A DNA stretch of 12,881 nt from an uncultured Collinsella sp. Lineage in GTDB: Bacteria > Actinomycetota > Coriobacteriia > Coriobacteriales > Coriobacteriaceae. The stretch covers positions 1-12,881 of the forward strand of contig URAQ01000021.1 in the NCBI GenBank assembly GCA_900545875.1, given 5' to 3'. Positions 1 through 6,555 of the stretch are shown one piece after another (positions within the stretch are counted from its first letter, which is position 1; each line of letters opens with the position of its first letter). The position numbers and the translations under genes were made by a program. The notes beneath the pieces are model-generated. The model saw nothing but the letters and a program-made list of their open reading frames with translations. It ran no database searches and was not told the origin of the DNA.

Positions 1-311
1 AACTCAACCGAACCGGGCGCTGGCTCGAGCTCATCGATGTTGTGATAAAGATCGGGCAGTTGAGCTGCGGTGATGAGCTCAATGCGCTCGCGAATCTCGG
101 CCAGCAAGCCGTCCTCGATTTGATTGATAAAGTCGGGGATATCACGGTAGTGCGAATAGAACGTGCGGCGCGTAAGGCCAGCGCGCTCGGTGAGCGACGC
201 GACATTAATGCGCGAAAGGTCGCCGCTTTCGGCAAGCTCGCTGGCAAGTGCCTGGCGAAGGGCACGCTGCGAGCGAAGGGACCGGCGATCGCATTTCTCG
301 AGCTGGGACAA
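1..311 (-). CDS. TetR/AcrR-family transcriptional regulator, N-terminal part (cut by window edge)
   Basis: About 103 codons are visible, reading off the left edge of the window. The translation begins SQLEKCDRRSLRSQRALRQA and contains a typical TetR DNA-binding domain: a first helix ending around ASELAES, then the helix-turn-helix NVASLTERAGLTRRTFYSHY followed by RDIPDFINQI. The recognition-helix pattern GLTRRTFYSHY with an aromatic residue before the next helix is diagnostic of the family. The ligand-binding domain lies outside the window, so the inducer cannot be guessed. The start is a TTG at 311-309, chosen because a strong AAGGAGG ribosome-binding site ends four bases upstream and no ATG or GTG lies closer; the short spacing makes the exact start slightly uncertain. 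It follows the HAD gene on the same strand after a 121-bp spacer, so it probably has its own promoter. Confidence 0.85.
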   Translation of the reverse strand, partial: MSQLEKCDRRSLRSQRALRQALASELAESGDLSRINVASLTERAGLTRRTFYSHYRDIPDFINQIEDGLLAEIRERIELITAAQLPDLYHNIDELEPAPGSVE

Positions 312-340
312 ACGTCCTCCTTGTTACTCAGCCTGTACGC

Positions 341-381
341 TATTGCACAGTGCGAGTATTATTGCACACCGTGTGTATCAA
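341..381 (-). promoter_or_regulatory. Possible promoter/operator region of the edge TetR gene
   Basis: Two copies of TATTGCACA (341-349 and 360-368) lie 19 bp apart as direct repeats. A dyad GTGC/GCAC (350-353, 364-367) and a perfect 5-bp inverted repeat CACAC-C-GTGTG (365-375) overlap the second copy. A TTGATA hexamer on the minus strand (381-376) could be a -35 box, but no convincing -10 is correctly spaced. Repeats upstream of a TetR gene suggest autoregulation; this is inference. Confidence 0.35.
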
Positions 382-432
382 CACGTAAAGGCAATATCTG
401 GGATGTGACGAAGGGGCAATCCTTTTGTCGCA

Positions 433-1296
433 TTATTCGATTACGGTGCAGGAATTCTGCTTGTGCATGGTGGCGAGCATGTGTTTGGGAACGGCGTGGA
501 CCATGCAGCTGCCGATAGTCGCGCTCGCGGCGGCTTTAGCTGCATCGCTAGCGTTTTTGGTCGCGTAGCTGTGGCGGAAACGCTTGAGCATGGCAATGTC
601 GTTGCCGCCGTCTCCATAGACCGCGACCTCGTCCTCGGCAATGCCGTAGTAGCCCGCCAGCCAGGCCACACTCTCGCCCTTGTTGCACGCCACGTCCGTG
701 ATCTCGAACATCACCGGATCGAACGGCGCGTTGACCACGCGATCCGATCGCTCGGCCAAATACGCCTTAAGGTCGCGGTCCAGCTCGGGCGAGGTCACGC
801 GGCAGTTGATCTTACACACATCGTGGCGCAGGATGTCGCCAATCGACTGGTCGAAATACCGTTCCTCGTGATAGCCGCCACGCGCACGCATGCCGCGCAT
901 CACGATACGCTTGATGGGTCTGTCCTTTTTAAAGCCCGCCTGGTGCATCTCGAACGATCCGCTCGAAAACATGCCATCGGGCGTGGAGCAATCAAAGCAA
1001 ATGTCCGGAAACTCCTTGAGCAGCTCCTCGGTGATCTGCGGGTCGATGGTCCAGGTCTTGAGCACCTCGCCATGACTGTCGCGCACAATGGAGCCGTTAG
1101 AGCAGCAGGCGTCAAGCGCCAGGCCCGTAAAGCCATGCTCGCCGATCGGCAGCGTCGAGCGTCCGGTCGCGGGAACCACATGCAGGCCAGCCTCAGTCAG
1201 CTCGCGAATGGCGCGACGAATGGTCCCATCTGCCTCGTGCAGGGCATTCAACAGCGTTCCGTCTAAGTCACTCGCAAACATCTTGATCATGGGCAT
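433..1296 (-). CDS. Cof-type HAD-superfamily (IIB) phosphatase
   Basis: A 287-residue haloacid-dehalogenase-type hydrolase, the usual size for the Cof/YidA group, which dephosphorylates sugar phosphates, nucleotides or cofactors such as flavin and pyridoxal phosphates in the cytoplasm. All three catalytic motifs are visible: motif I DLDGTLL, with the nucleophile Asp10 and acid Asp12; motif II PATGRS with Thr44; and motif III Lys206 plus GDGGND at 228-233, whose acidic residues hold Mg2+. The long cap between motifs II and III is the C2 type of subclass IIB. The start at 1296 has an AAGGAG four bases upstream; a second ATG two codons in (MPM) is possible. Its substrate cannot be read from sequence. 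It lies between the MFS gene and the edge TetR gene on the same strand and seems to have its own promoter. Confidence 0.9.
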   Translation of the reverse strand: MPMIKMFASDLDGTLLNALHEADGTIRRAIRELTEAGLHVVPATGRSTLPIGEHGFTGLALDACCSNGSIVRDSHGEVLKTWTIDPQITEELLKEFPDICFDCSTPDGMFSSGSFEMHQAGFKKDRPIKRIVMRGMRARGGYHEERYFDQSIGDILRHDVCKINCRVTSPELDRDLKAYLAERSDRVVNAPFDPVMFEITDVACNKGESVAWLAGYYGIAEDEVAVYGDGGNDIAMLKRFRHSYATKNASDAAKAAASATIGSCMVHAVPKHMLATMHKQNSCTVIE

Positions 1297-1318
1297 GCCT
1301 CTCCTTCGTCTGCACGAT

Positions 1319-1349
1319 ATTGTAGACGAGAACGGACATACCCAAACAA
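1319..1349 (-). promoter_or_regulatory. Candidate sigma-70-type promoter of the HAD gene
   Basis: On the minus strand a TACAAT -10 hexamer (1324-1319) lies 19 bp downstream of TTGTTT (1349-1344), followed by a short leader with the ribosome-binding site and the ATG at 1296. The -10 matches consensus in five of six positions; the long spacer and weak -35 lower confidence. Confidence 0.45.
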
Positions 1350-1404
1350 TGCCGTTCCGACGCGACGTGCCACTGCCTCCACAAATTCACGGTGCCCCAG
1401 CGCG

Positions 1405-2667
1405 TTAAGACAATCGCCACAAGCGACTTTTCAGCCGATAAAACAGCGCCGTCGTCAACGTCAGCACCGCCAACATGCCTGCGAATACAATCGCCGGCGT
1501 CCATCGATCATATGCGAGTCCGTAAATCAATTGGCCAATAGGCGTTGCACAGGAAAGCGTCATATAAACGAGTGCCAGCACTTTCCCGCAGAGTTTCTTT
1601 GGCGCTGACCGCTGAACGAATGAAACGATTTCGACCGATGTAATGCTTGCCCACGCCATGACCCATGTCGAGCCGGCCGCAAGCGCGGCAAACGCCAGTT
1701 CATCAGGACCGCTCAGTAGCGTAACAATAATCGGTACGACTCCAAAACAGATCATCGCAACATATCGACATATGCCATTGAGAGAAAAGCGATGCGGCCA
1801 AATGCCGACCAAGCCACTGCCGGTAAGACCACCCAAGCCCAGAGCAACCTCAACTATCCCAACGCAGGACGATTGCATGCCGAGATGCTTTGTAACAATA
1901 ATGGGAGCGCCAATCGTTAGCCCAACCAACGCAAGGTTCAAAACTGCCGCAAGCAAAAACACAACGAGCAATGATGCGTTTTGAGCCAGGTACCGAATCG
2001 ACTCCCGGAAATCGCTTCGGCATGTCGAGCAAGTCGTACTGTCCCCTGTCATTCCAGATGAGGCATTTTGCTTGAGTGCGCCCCCGAACAGCAGGGCTGA
2101 AATCGCAAACGTCACCGACGCGGTTGCACAAAGAGTATCGATACCAAAGCGCCCATAGACTGCCGTCCCGACTACAGGCCCCAAGATATTGCTCGCCATG
2201 GTTATCTGCGAGACCAACGCAGTGGCACGCTCAACCTTTTCTGGGCCCGTCATGCGCACCGTCTCAATTTGAAGCATGGGTTTCAGCAGCGATTGGATGC
2301 CATATTGGACGCAAAGCATTGCTACCACGACAACGGCAAGAGGCAGCGAACGCTTCATGGGGATAAACAACAGTGATGCAGCCATCAGAACAATGCCGAG
2401 CACCACAAGAACCCCGCGATGTCTCCCGCGATCCGCCAAGATTCCGCCAGCCGGAGTCGCAAGCACGCCTGGCACGAACGCTATCGCCGCGACGGCACCA
2501 TATAACGTTGATGAGCCGCTGCAATCGAACAAGTATAGCGGGCACGCAAAGCACAGTGCCGACAACATCGAATACGCGCACAGCTGTGCAACAAGAAGAC
2601 CGAAAAGCCTGATAGATCGCACTGTTTTTTGCGCCAACGAGACGCTACTCCTCCGCATTCCAGCCAT
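1405..2667 (-). CDS. MFS transporter, drug-efflux-like
   Basis: A 420-residue major facilitator superfamily transporter. The sequence is a series of hydrophobic segments consistent with 12 membrane spans, beginning with LFGLLVAQLCAYSMLSALCF. After the second span it has a motif A-like loop GGILADRGRHRGVL, the hallmark of MFS antiporters, and a hydrophilic central loop (around GALKQNASSGMTGDS) separating two six-helix halves. Its pairing with a TetR regulator gene and operators suggests export of a toxic small molecule, but the substrate is unknown. The reading frame is open to 2745, but the ATG at 2667 is preferred because AGGGGA lies eight bases upstream and the extra N-terminal residues are not membrane-like; another ATG follows at 2658. 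The gene is noticeably richer in A+T than amt or the DXS-like gene, so horizontal acquisition is possible. Confidence 0.85.
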   Translation of the reverse strand: MAGMRRSSVSLAQKTVRSIRLFGLLVAQLCAYSMLSALCFACPLYLFDCSGSSTLYGAVAAIAFVPGVLATPAGGILADRGRHRGVLVVLGIVLMAASLLFIPMKRSLPLAVVVVAMLCVQYGIQSLLKPMLQIETVRMTGPEKVERATALVSQITMASNILGPVVGTAVYGRFGIDTLCATASVTFAISALLFGGALKQNASSGMTGDSTTCSTCRSDFRESIRYLAQNASLLVVFLLAAVLNLALVGLTIGAPIIVTKHLGMQSSCVGIVEVALGLGGLTGSGLVGIWPHRFSLNGICRYVAMICFGVVPIIVTLLSGPDELAFAALAAGSTWVMAWASITSVEIVSFVQRSAPKKLCGKVLALVYMTLSCATPIGQLIYGLAYDRWTPAIVFAGMLAVLTLTTALFYRLKSRLWRLS

Positions 2668-2680
2668 AAGCCTGTCCCCT

Positions 2681-2701
2681 ATACATACCGTTAGTATGTA
2701 T
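2681..2701. promoter_or_regulatory. TetR-type operator 1, upstream of the MFS gene
   Basis: Perfect inverted repeat ATACATAC-CGTTA-GTATGTAT with 8-bp arms, ending 14 bp before the MFS start codon. The ACATACC...GGTATGT pattern is typical of operators of AcrR/TetR-type repressors. It overlaps the space where the MFS promoter must lie, so repressor binding would block the gene. That the adjacent TetR protein is the ligand is inferred from position. Confidence 0.75.
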
Positions 2702-2712
2702 TTAATGACTTG

Positions 2713-2734
2713 AAAAGGGCAGCCGTGGCTACCC
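2713..2734 (-). terminator. Intrinsic terminator of the tetR gene
   Basis: On the minus strand, an 8-bp stem with one G-U pair (arms GGGTAGCC at 2734-2727 and GGCTGCCC at 2724-2717) is followed at once by TTTT (2716-2713). It lies 34 bp beyond the tetR stop codon and before the MFS gene, so the two genes should be separate transcripts. The U-tract is short. Confidence 0.65.
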
Positions 2735-2746
2735 TTACAAATCAAT

Positions 2747-2765
2747 TACATACCGTTGGTATCTA
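2747..2765. promoter_or_regulatory. TetR-type operator 2, next to the tetR stop codon
   Basis: Inverted repeat TACATACC-GTT-GGTATCTA with one mismatch, sharing ACATACCGTTRGTAT with operator 1. Its centre is 65 bp from that of operator 1, about six helical turns, which would suit cooperative binding or looping. It lies 2 bp beyond the tetR stop codon. No further copy is visible near the tetR promoter. Confidence 0.65.
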
Positions 2766-2767
2766 TA

Positions 2768-3430
2768 TTACCACCCGGCACGGTTCCATACGTCCCAAAT
2801 CTGGGCCGTTGTCTGGAGCACTTCATTACCCAAATCGAGCCCCACCGCGGCTGCCATCTGCGCCAAGCATTGCGCGCGAGCGAGCATTCGGTCCTTGGAT
2901 TCAAGCGGACGGAACAATGGCAGCAGCCAAAGATTCGCCAACAACGATACGGCCTCCGCCGCTTCGCGCGGGCATTCGCACGCAATGGAGCCGTCGGCGA
3001 TGCCCTCCTCGATCACTGGCAAGAGACAACCATCGGCCGACTCGTCAAACGAGCCCTGGTACTGCATCGCCAGTAGACGCGAACTTTTTGCCGGATCCGC
3101 CGCAGGATGTATGCGTGCCCATAGCTCAATTTGTGGAACGACGGACTCGGGCGCGTACAGCCGCTTGAGCTTTTGGGCTCCGGTCATATTACCGATACCA
3201 AGCGTTGAGCGACGGTGCTCAACAATCGGAGCCATTGCCCGATCAAATGCGGCGTTGAAAATCTCTTCTTTGCTCTTAAAGTGATGATAGACAGCGCCCT
3301 TGGTCATGCCATCGAGGCGGTCGACGATATCTTGAATGCTCGTCCCCTCATAACCCTGTGCGCAGAATAGCTCCAGCGCCGCGTCGAGAATCTTCGCGAC
3401 CGTCTCCTCGGGATATTTATTACGCCCCAT
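2768..3430 (-). CDS. TetR/AcrR-family transcriptional repressor of the MFS gene (putative)
   Basis: A 220-residue TetR-family regulator, the normal family length. Residues of about 8-55 form the DNA-binding domain: EETVAKILDAALELFCAQGY, then TSIQDIVDRL and the recognition helix with GAVYHHFKSKEEIFNAAF. The C-terminal part is helical and without recognisable signature, as usual for the ligand-binding domain. The frame is open to an ATG at 3466, but the ATG at 3430 is preferred: it starts at the usual place for the family (MGRNKYPEETV) and has a weak GGA element six bases upstream; the earlier start has no ribosome-binding site and would coincide with the predicted transcription start. It sits upstream of the MFS gene on the same strand, with two palindromic operators in the spacer, so local repression of the transporter is the likely role. 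Confidence 0.85.
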   Translation of the reverse strand: MGRNKYPEETVAKILDAALELFCAQGYEGTSIQDIVDRLDGMTKGAVYHHFKSKEEIFNAAFDRAMAPIVEHRRSTLGIGNMTGAQKLKRLYAPESVVPQIELWARIHPAADPAKSSRLLAMQYQGSFDESADGCLLPVIEEGIADGSIACECPREAAEAVSLLANLWLLPLFRPLESKDRMLARAQCLAQMAAAVGLDLGNEVLQTTAQIWDVWNRAGW

Positions 3431-3437
3431 AATCTGT

Positions 3438-3491
3438 CCATCCGCAACGCAAGTCTTGTGCCTCATTGCAGTATTTTAACGTTGCGGATGG
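3438..3491. repeat. 12-bp perfect inverted repeat flanking the tetR promoter -10 and translation start region
   Basis: CCATCCGCAACG (3438-3449) and its exact reverse complement CGTTGCGGATGG (3480-3491) are 30 bp apart. They bracket the predicted -10 box and leader of the tetR gene. The start-proximal arm partly covers the weak ribosome-binding site. Only RNA entering from glnK would contain both arms. Confidence 0.7.
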
Positions 3492-3502
3492 CAGGCGGTC
3501 GA
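3473..3502 (-). promoter_or_regulatory. Candidate promoter of the tetR gene
   Basis: On the minus strand TCGACC (3502-3497) and TAAAAT (3478-3473) are separated by 18 bp. Transcription would begin near 3466, about 36 bases before the preferred start codon at 3430. The -35 overlaps the spacer just after the glnK stop codon. Confidence 0.5.
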
Positions 3503-3504
3503 TT

Positions 3505-3843
3505 CTACACCGCGGCGGGACCATGCTCGCCGGTACGGATGCGGATAACTTCCTCGACCGGCTCGACCCAAATCTTGCCGTCGCCGACGGCACCGGTGCG
3601 AGCAGCGTTGCAGATAATCTCGACAATGCCATCGACATGCTCATCGGCGCAAATGAGCGTGAACTGCACCTTAGGGATCGTGTTGACAAGCAACTCGTTG
3701 CCGCGCACGTATTCCTTCCAGCCATGCTGCGCGCCGCAGCCCTGCACCTGGTTGATAGTCATACCGCGAACATCGGCAGCAAACAGCGCGTCCTTAAGAA
3801 CCTCAAGCTTCTCAGCACGAACGATCGCCGTAATTTTCTTCAT
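3505..3843 (-). CDS. glnK: PII nitrogen-regulatory protein (GlnK-type) lacking Tyr51
   Basis: A 112-residue PII signalling protein that aligns with E. coli GlnK without gaps. PII trimers bind ATP or ADP and 2-oxoglutarate, and GlnK plugs the ammonium channel when nitrogen is plentiful. The beta-alpha-beta core is clear: MKKITAIVRAEKLEVLKDAL, Gly35/Gly37 before the T-loop, Lys58 after it, TGAVGDGKI at 83-91 and RIRTGE at 101-106, which make up the nucleotide and 2-oxoglutarate sites. In the T-loop, position 51, the tyrosine uridylylated in proteobacteria and adenylylated in actinobacteria, is Leu; position 46 is Val and position 49 is Asn. Control by covalent modification at the classic sites therefore seems lost. 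It lies 213 bp downstream of amt on the same strand, fitting a GlnK-channel pair. AGAGGA precedes the ATG at good spacing. Confidence 0.93.
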   Translation of the reverse strand: MKKITAIVRAEKLEVLKDALFAADVRGMTINQVQGCGAQHGWKEYVRGNELLVNTIPKVQFTLICADEHVDGIVEIICNAARTGAVGDGKIWVEPVEEVIRIRTGEHGPAAV

Positions 3844-3885
3844 AGTGAATTCCTCTCTTTATCAAAGAAATGAATTGCCATTTGC

Positions 3886-3974
3886 GTGGCACGGGTTTCC
3901 CAAGTGCCACAAACCAACCTTGCAGATCAAAAAAGTGCAACTAACAGGTCTTAGCAGGTTTCCCAAGTGCCGCA
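3886..3974. repeat. 18-bp direct repeats in the amt-glnK spacer, one forming a hairpin
   Basis: GGTTTCCCAAGTGCCRCA occurs at 3894-3911 and 3957-3974, 63 bp apart, with one difference. The first copy lies in a perfect 7-bp inverted repeat (GTGGCAC 3886-3892, GTGCCAC 3904-3910, 11-base loop); the second copy has lost the matching arm. GCAGATC also recurs at 3922-3928 and 3972-3978. It could be a dispersed intergenic repeat or part of the glnK leader. Confidence 0.6.
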
Positions 3975-3983
3975 GATCGCCCT

Positions 3984-4018
3984 GAAAGAGGAGGGCGCAC
4001 GCCTTGCGAGCGGCGCCC
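3984..4018 (-). terminator. Weak terminator-like hairpin after amt
   Basis: On the minus strand GGGCGC (4018-4013) pairs with GCGCCC (3998-3993), with three more inner pairs and one bulged base. A pyrimidine run TCCTCTTTC follows. The uracil tract is interrupted, so it may only partly terminate, allowing some read-through from amt into glnK. Confidence 0.4.
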
Positions 4019-4056
4019 GACGATTGAGGGGCGAGGTGCGGTGCTTGGGGAAGCTG

Positions 4057-5334
4057 CTAATCGAGTCCGGAGAAGGAAGGATATGCGCTCTCGCCGTGTT
4101 GACTCGCATCCAGGCCCAATGCCTCGTCAGCCTCGTCCACACGCAGGCTGCCGTGGAACAGCGCCTTGACCACCGCGGCGATCACCAAATCGAGTACCAG
4201 CACAAGAGCGACCGTCACCACAATACCCAAAATCTGCGAGATGAGCAGAGACACGTCACCCGTGTAGAACAGGCCGCCCTTACCGGTCCACGAAAGCTCC
4301 GGCACGCAGAACAGGCCCGTGAGCACGCCGCCCAGGATACCGCCGATGCCGTGGCAACCGAACGCGTCGAGCGCGTCGTCGTAGCCGAACTTGGTCTTAA
4401 GATGGCTGATGGCCAGGTAGCAGACAGGCGAGACGATCAGGCCCATGACCAGCGCCGCCCACGGCTCGACAAAGCCCGCACCCGGCGTGACCACCACAAG
4501 GCCCGCAACCAGACCGGTGCTGGCACCCACCAGCGTGGGGCGGCCGGTATGCACGCGCTCGACGGCAAGCCACGAGACCATGCCTGCCGCGCTGGCCGTC
4601 ACGGTGTTGAGGATGGCGAGCGCCGCCACGGCGTCGGCCTTAAACTCGCTGCCGCCGTTAAAGCCAAACCAGCCAAACCAAAGCAGCCCGGCGCCCAGCG
4701 CCACAAACGGCACGTTATGCGGACGATAGCTCACCATGCCAAAGCCGCGACGACGGCCAAGCATTAAGCAGAGAACCAGACCCGTGAGACCGGACGAGAT
4801 GTGCACCACATCGCCACCGGCAAAGTCGAGCGCGCCGATAATGTCGCCGATAAAGGAGCCCTCGCCGCCCCAGACCATGTGGGCGAGCGGCGCATAGACC
4901 ACGAGCAGCCAAATGCCAAGGAAGGCCGTCATGGCACCAAACTTAACACGTCCGGCCAGGCTGCCCGTAACGATAGCAGCCGTGATCATGGCAAACGCCA
5001 TCTGGAAGGCGATGTTGATAATCTCCGGGTAGACGGCGCCGTCCGACGCGGTGCCCTCAGCCGCCTGCAGCACCTGGTTGAGCACCGGCAAGCACAGCAG
5101 CTGGTCAAAGCCTCCAATAAACGGGCTGGAACCGTCGCCGCCGTAGGCCAGCGACCAGCCAGCAACAATCCACAGTACACCAACCAGGCCAATGGCGCCA
5201 AAGCACATAAGCATGGTGTTGATGACATTTTTGCGCCTGGACAGGCCGCCATAGAAAAACGCCAGACCCGGTGTCATTAAAAACACGAGCATGGTGCAGA
5301 TGAGCATAAACGTTGTCGATCCCGTATCGTACAT
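4057..5334 (-). CDS. amt: Ammonium channel/transporter (Amt family)
   Basis: A 425-residue ammonium channel of the Amt/MEP/Rh family, an inner-membrane trimer that conducts ammonium. The sequence has the expected membrane spans, beginning FMLICTMLVFLMTPGLAFFY with the family signature PGLAFFYGGL. The two pore histidines are present: His178 (DVVHISSG) and His328 (GCHGIGG), spaced exactly as His168 and His318 in E. coli AmtB. GLLWFGWFGFNGGS and GGILGGVLTGLF are also family motifs. The polar C-terminal tail (HGSLRVDEADEALGLD) is the region that touches the GlnK T-loop in known complexes. The frame is open to 5517, but the ATG at 5334 is chosen: AAAGGGGGAG lies just upstream and the protein then begins at the first membrane span. 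glnK follows downstream, so amt-glnK is a nitrogen-assimilation unit. Confidence 0.95.
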   Translation of the reverse strand: MYDTGSTTFMLICTMLVFLMTPGLAFFYGGLSRRKNVINTMLMCFGAIGLVGVLWIVAGWSLAYGGDGSSPFIGGFDQLLCLPVLNQVLQAAEGTASDGAVYPEIINIAFQMAFAMITAAIVTGSLAGRVKFGAMTAFLGIWLLVVYAPLAHMVWGGEGSFIGDIIGALDFAGGDVVHISSGLTGLVLCLMLGRRRGFGMVSYRPHNVPFVALGAGLLWFGWFGFNGGSEFKADAVAALAILNTVTASAAGMVSWLAVERVHTGRPTLVGASTGLVAGLVVVTPGAGFVEPWAALVMGLIVSPVCYLAISHLKTKFGYDDALDAFGCHGIGGILGGVLTGLFCVPELSWTGKGGLFYTGDVSLLISQILGIVVTVALVLVLDLVIAAVVKALFHGSLRVDEADEALGLDASQHGESAYPSFSGLD

Positions 5335-5391
5335 TCGCTCCCCCTTTGTCGCATGAACGTTGTCGGCGCTCATGATGCGGCCGAGGGCCAA

Positions 5392-5468
5392 CTGGTGTAG
5401 ACCAGATACGGCGTTGTTAAACGCTGCGTTGTCGAATGGAAACGGTGCCGCAATCTTGGAAACGGCAC
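5392..5468. promoter_or_regulatory. Cluster of small dyads and direct repeats upstream of amt
   Basis: The 198-bp spacer before amt holds CTGGT-GTAG-ACCAG (5392-5405) and GCGTT-GTTA-AACGC (5411-5424) side by side, then direct repeats of TGGAAACGG at 5437-5445 and 5457-5465 (20 bp apart) with an overlapping GTGCCG/CGGCAC inverted repeat (5445-5450, 5463-5468). Regularly spaced repeats ahead of a nitrogen gene may bind a regulator. They do not match the NtrC or GlnR consensus as I know it, and I see no clear promoter hexamers. Confidence 0.35.
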
Positions 5469-5532
5469 GGCAACGGGCGCGAAACGAACGGGAAATACGC
5501 GAGCAAGGAAGCCGCAAACACGCCCGTCCCGG

Positions 5533-6552
5533 CTAGCGGCGGAACAGCTCGCGGGCTCGGTCGCGGAGGTCGGTAGCTCGGATGACGCCCTCGTAGCGAT
5601 TGATGCGCAGACGCGGGAAGGCGTTAAAGAAGCGCAGGTCACGACGGCTGAGCGACACACTCGGCACCGGACGGCTCATGCGCTTGCCGGCAAGGCGACG
5701 ACTGAGCGACGGACGCGGCATGCTCGGCGCGACATCGGCAACGCGGCGGGCAGCGAGCGCCAGGCCGCGAGCACCATCCGAGATAAACGTCGGCATCGAA
5801 GCCTTCTCGCGCAGGGCATCGAGCGCCGCGTCACCCAGCTCGGCCAGCCAAGCGTTAACGGCGCGACCGCGGATATGCGTCTGCGCCACCGAGTCAATCG
5901 CCGAATCGGGAATACGTTCGAGCATAGAGTCGGAGGCGTCGGCAAGCGACTCATTGATGCGGTCGGCAAGGTCGGCACGCACACGCTCAAGCTGATCGGA
6001 CAGGCGGCGCCAGCTGGCCAACGAGCACACCGCATCGACCATCATCGCGACCGCGACGATAAAGGCGGACAGCCGCACAATCAGCACCGGCAGATGGCCA
6101 AGCAGCCCCAGCAATGCCGGCTCCACTAAACGGCAAATACACAACGCACCCAAGCCAAACGCGCAGGCCCAGTACAGGCAGATGCGTCCGTGCAGGTTAA
6201 ACGGCAGATGCGAGTAATCCCAAAACCGGGCACCCGTCGTTTTTTCCAACAGCACGCCTACGCTGTACTCAATCACGCTGCATACGAGCGCTGCAGCGAC
6301 AAACTGGCTCGACGCGTCAGGAATTCCGCGCAACAGCAGCCAGCAGGCAATGCCGCCCGCGCCATAGATGGGGCAACACGGTCCCAGCAAAAAGCCGCTG
6401 TTGGCAAAGCGTCCGTGGTTGAGCATGGCGCAGACCGTCGATTCCCATGCCCAGCCGCAAAACCCGTAGAAGGCGAACGAGAGCACCAGTGCCGAAAGCG
6501 GACAGGCGGCAAGCGTCGCGCCGTCAAATGCCATGTCGATCGCGGTCCCCAC
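5533..6552 (-). CDS. PF06541-type membrane protein (putative ABC-transporter type IV permease family)
   Basis: A 339-residue protein with a membrane N-terminal half and a soluble C-terminal half. Residues of about 19-60 carry the family motif FYGFCGWAWES...HGRFANSGFLLGP, followed by PIYGAGG, and later DYSHLPFNLHGRICLYW; these identify the PF06541 family, annotated as a putative ABC-transporter permease but without proven function. About five or six hydrophobic segments lie before residue 185. The remainder is predicted helical and rich in Arg, Ala and Asp, ending LRDRARELFRR, longer than the compact family members I recall. The start is GTG at 6552, with GGAGAGG seven bases upstream; an in-frame ATG at 6534 is less well placed. 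Only 3 bp separate it from the HD gene upstream, and its ribosome-binding site lies inside that gene, so translation is probably coupled. Confidence 0.8.
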   Translation of the reverse strand: MGTAIDMAFDGATLAACPLSALVLSFAFYGFCGWAWESTVCAMLNHGRFANSGFLLGPCCPIYGAGGIACWLLLRGIPDASSQFVAAALVCSVIEYSVGVLLEKTTGARFWDYSHLPFNLHGRICLYWACAFGLGALCICRLVEPALLGLLGHLPVLIVRLSAFIVAVAMMVDAVCSLASWRRLSDQLERVRADLADRINESLADASDSMLERIPDSAIDSVAQTHIRGRAVNAWLAELGDAALDALREKASMPTFISDGARGLALAARRVADVAPSMPRPSLSRRLAGKRMSRPVPSVSLSRRDLRFFNAFPRLRINRYEGVIRATDLRDRARELFRR

Positions 6553-6555
6553 CGT

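Noticed and set aside
463..1266. Long plus-strand open frame (267 codons) opposite the HAD gene
   Set aside because: It is the mirror of a gene with intact catalytic motifs, has no ribosome-binding site and its translation has no recognisable domain; high GC keeps the antisense frame open.
1297..1404. Terminator after the MFS gene
   Set aside because: I found no GC-rich stem followed by a T-run in this spacer on the minus strand; termination here, if any, is not visible.
3967..4767. Plus-strand open frame (266 codons) opposite amt
   Set aside because: Antisense shadow of a clear ammonium channel; the product is an Arg/His/Ala-rich sequence of no known family.
5335..5517. N-terminal extension of the ammonium channel
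   Set aside because: The in-frame extension is Arg-rich with no ribosome-binding site; the ATG at 5334 has a strong one and begins at the first membrane span.
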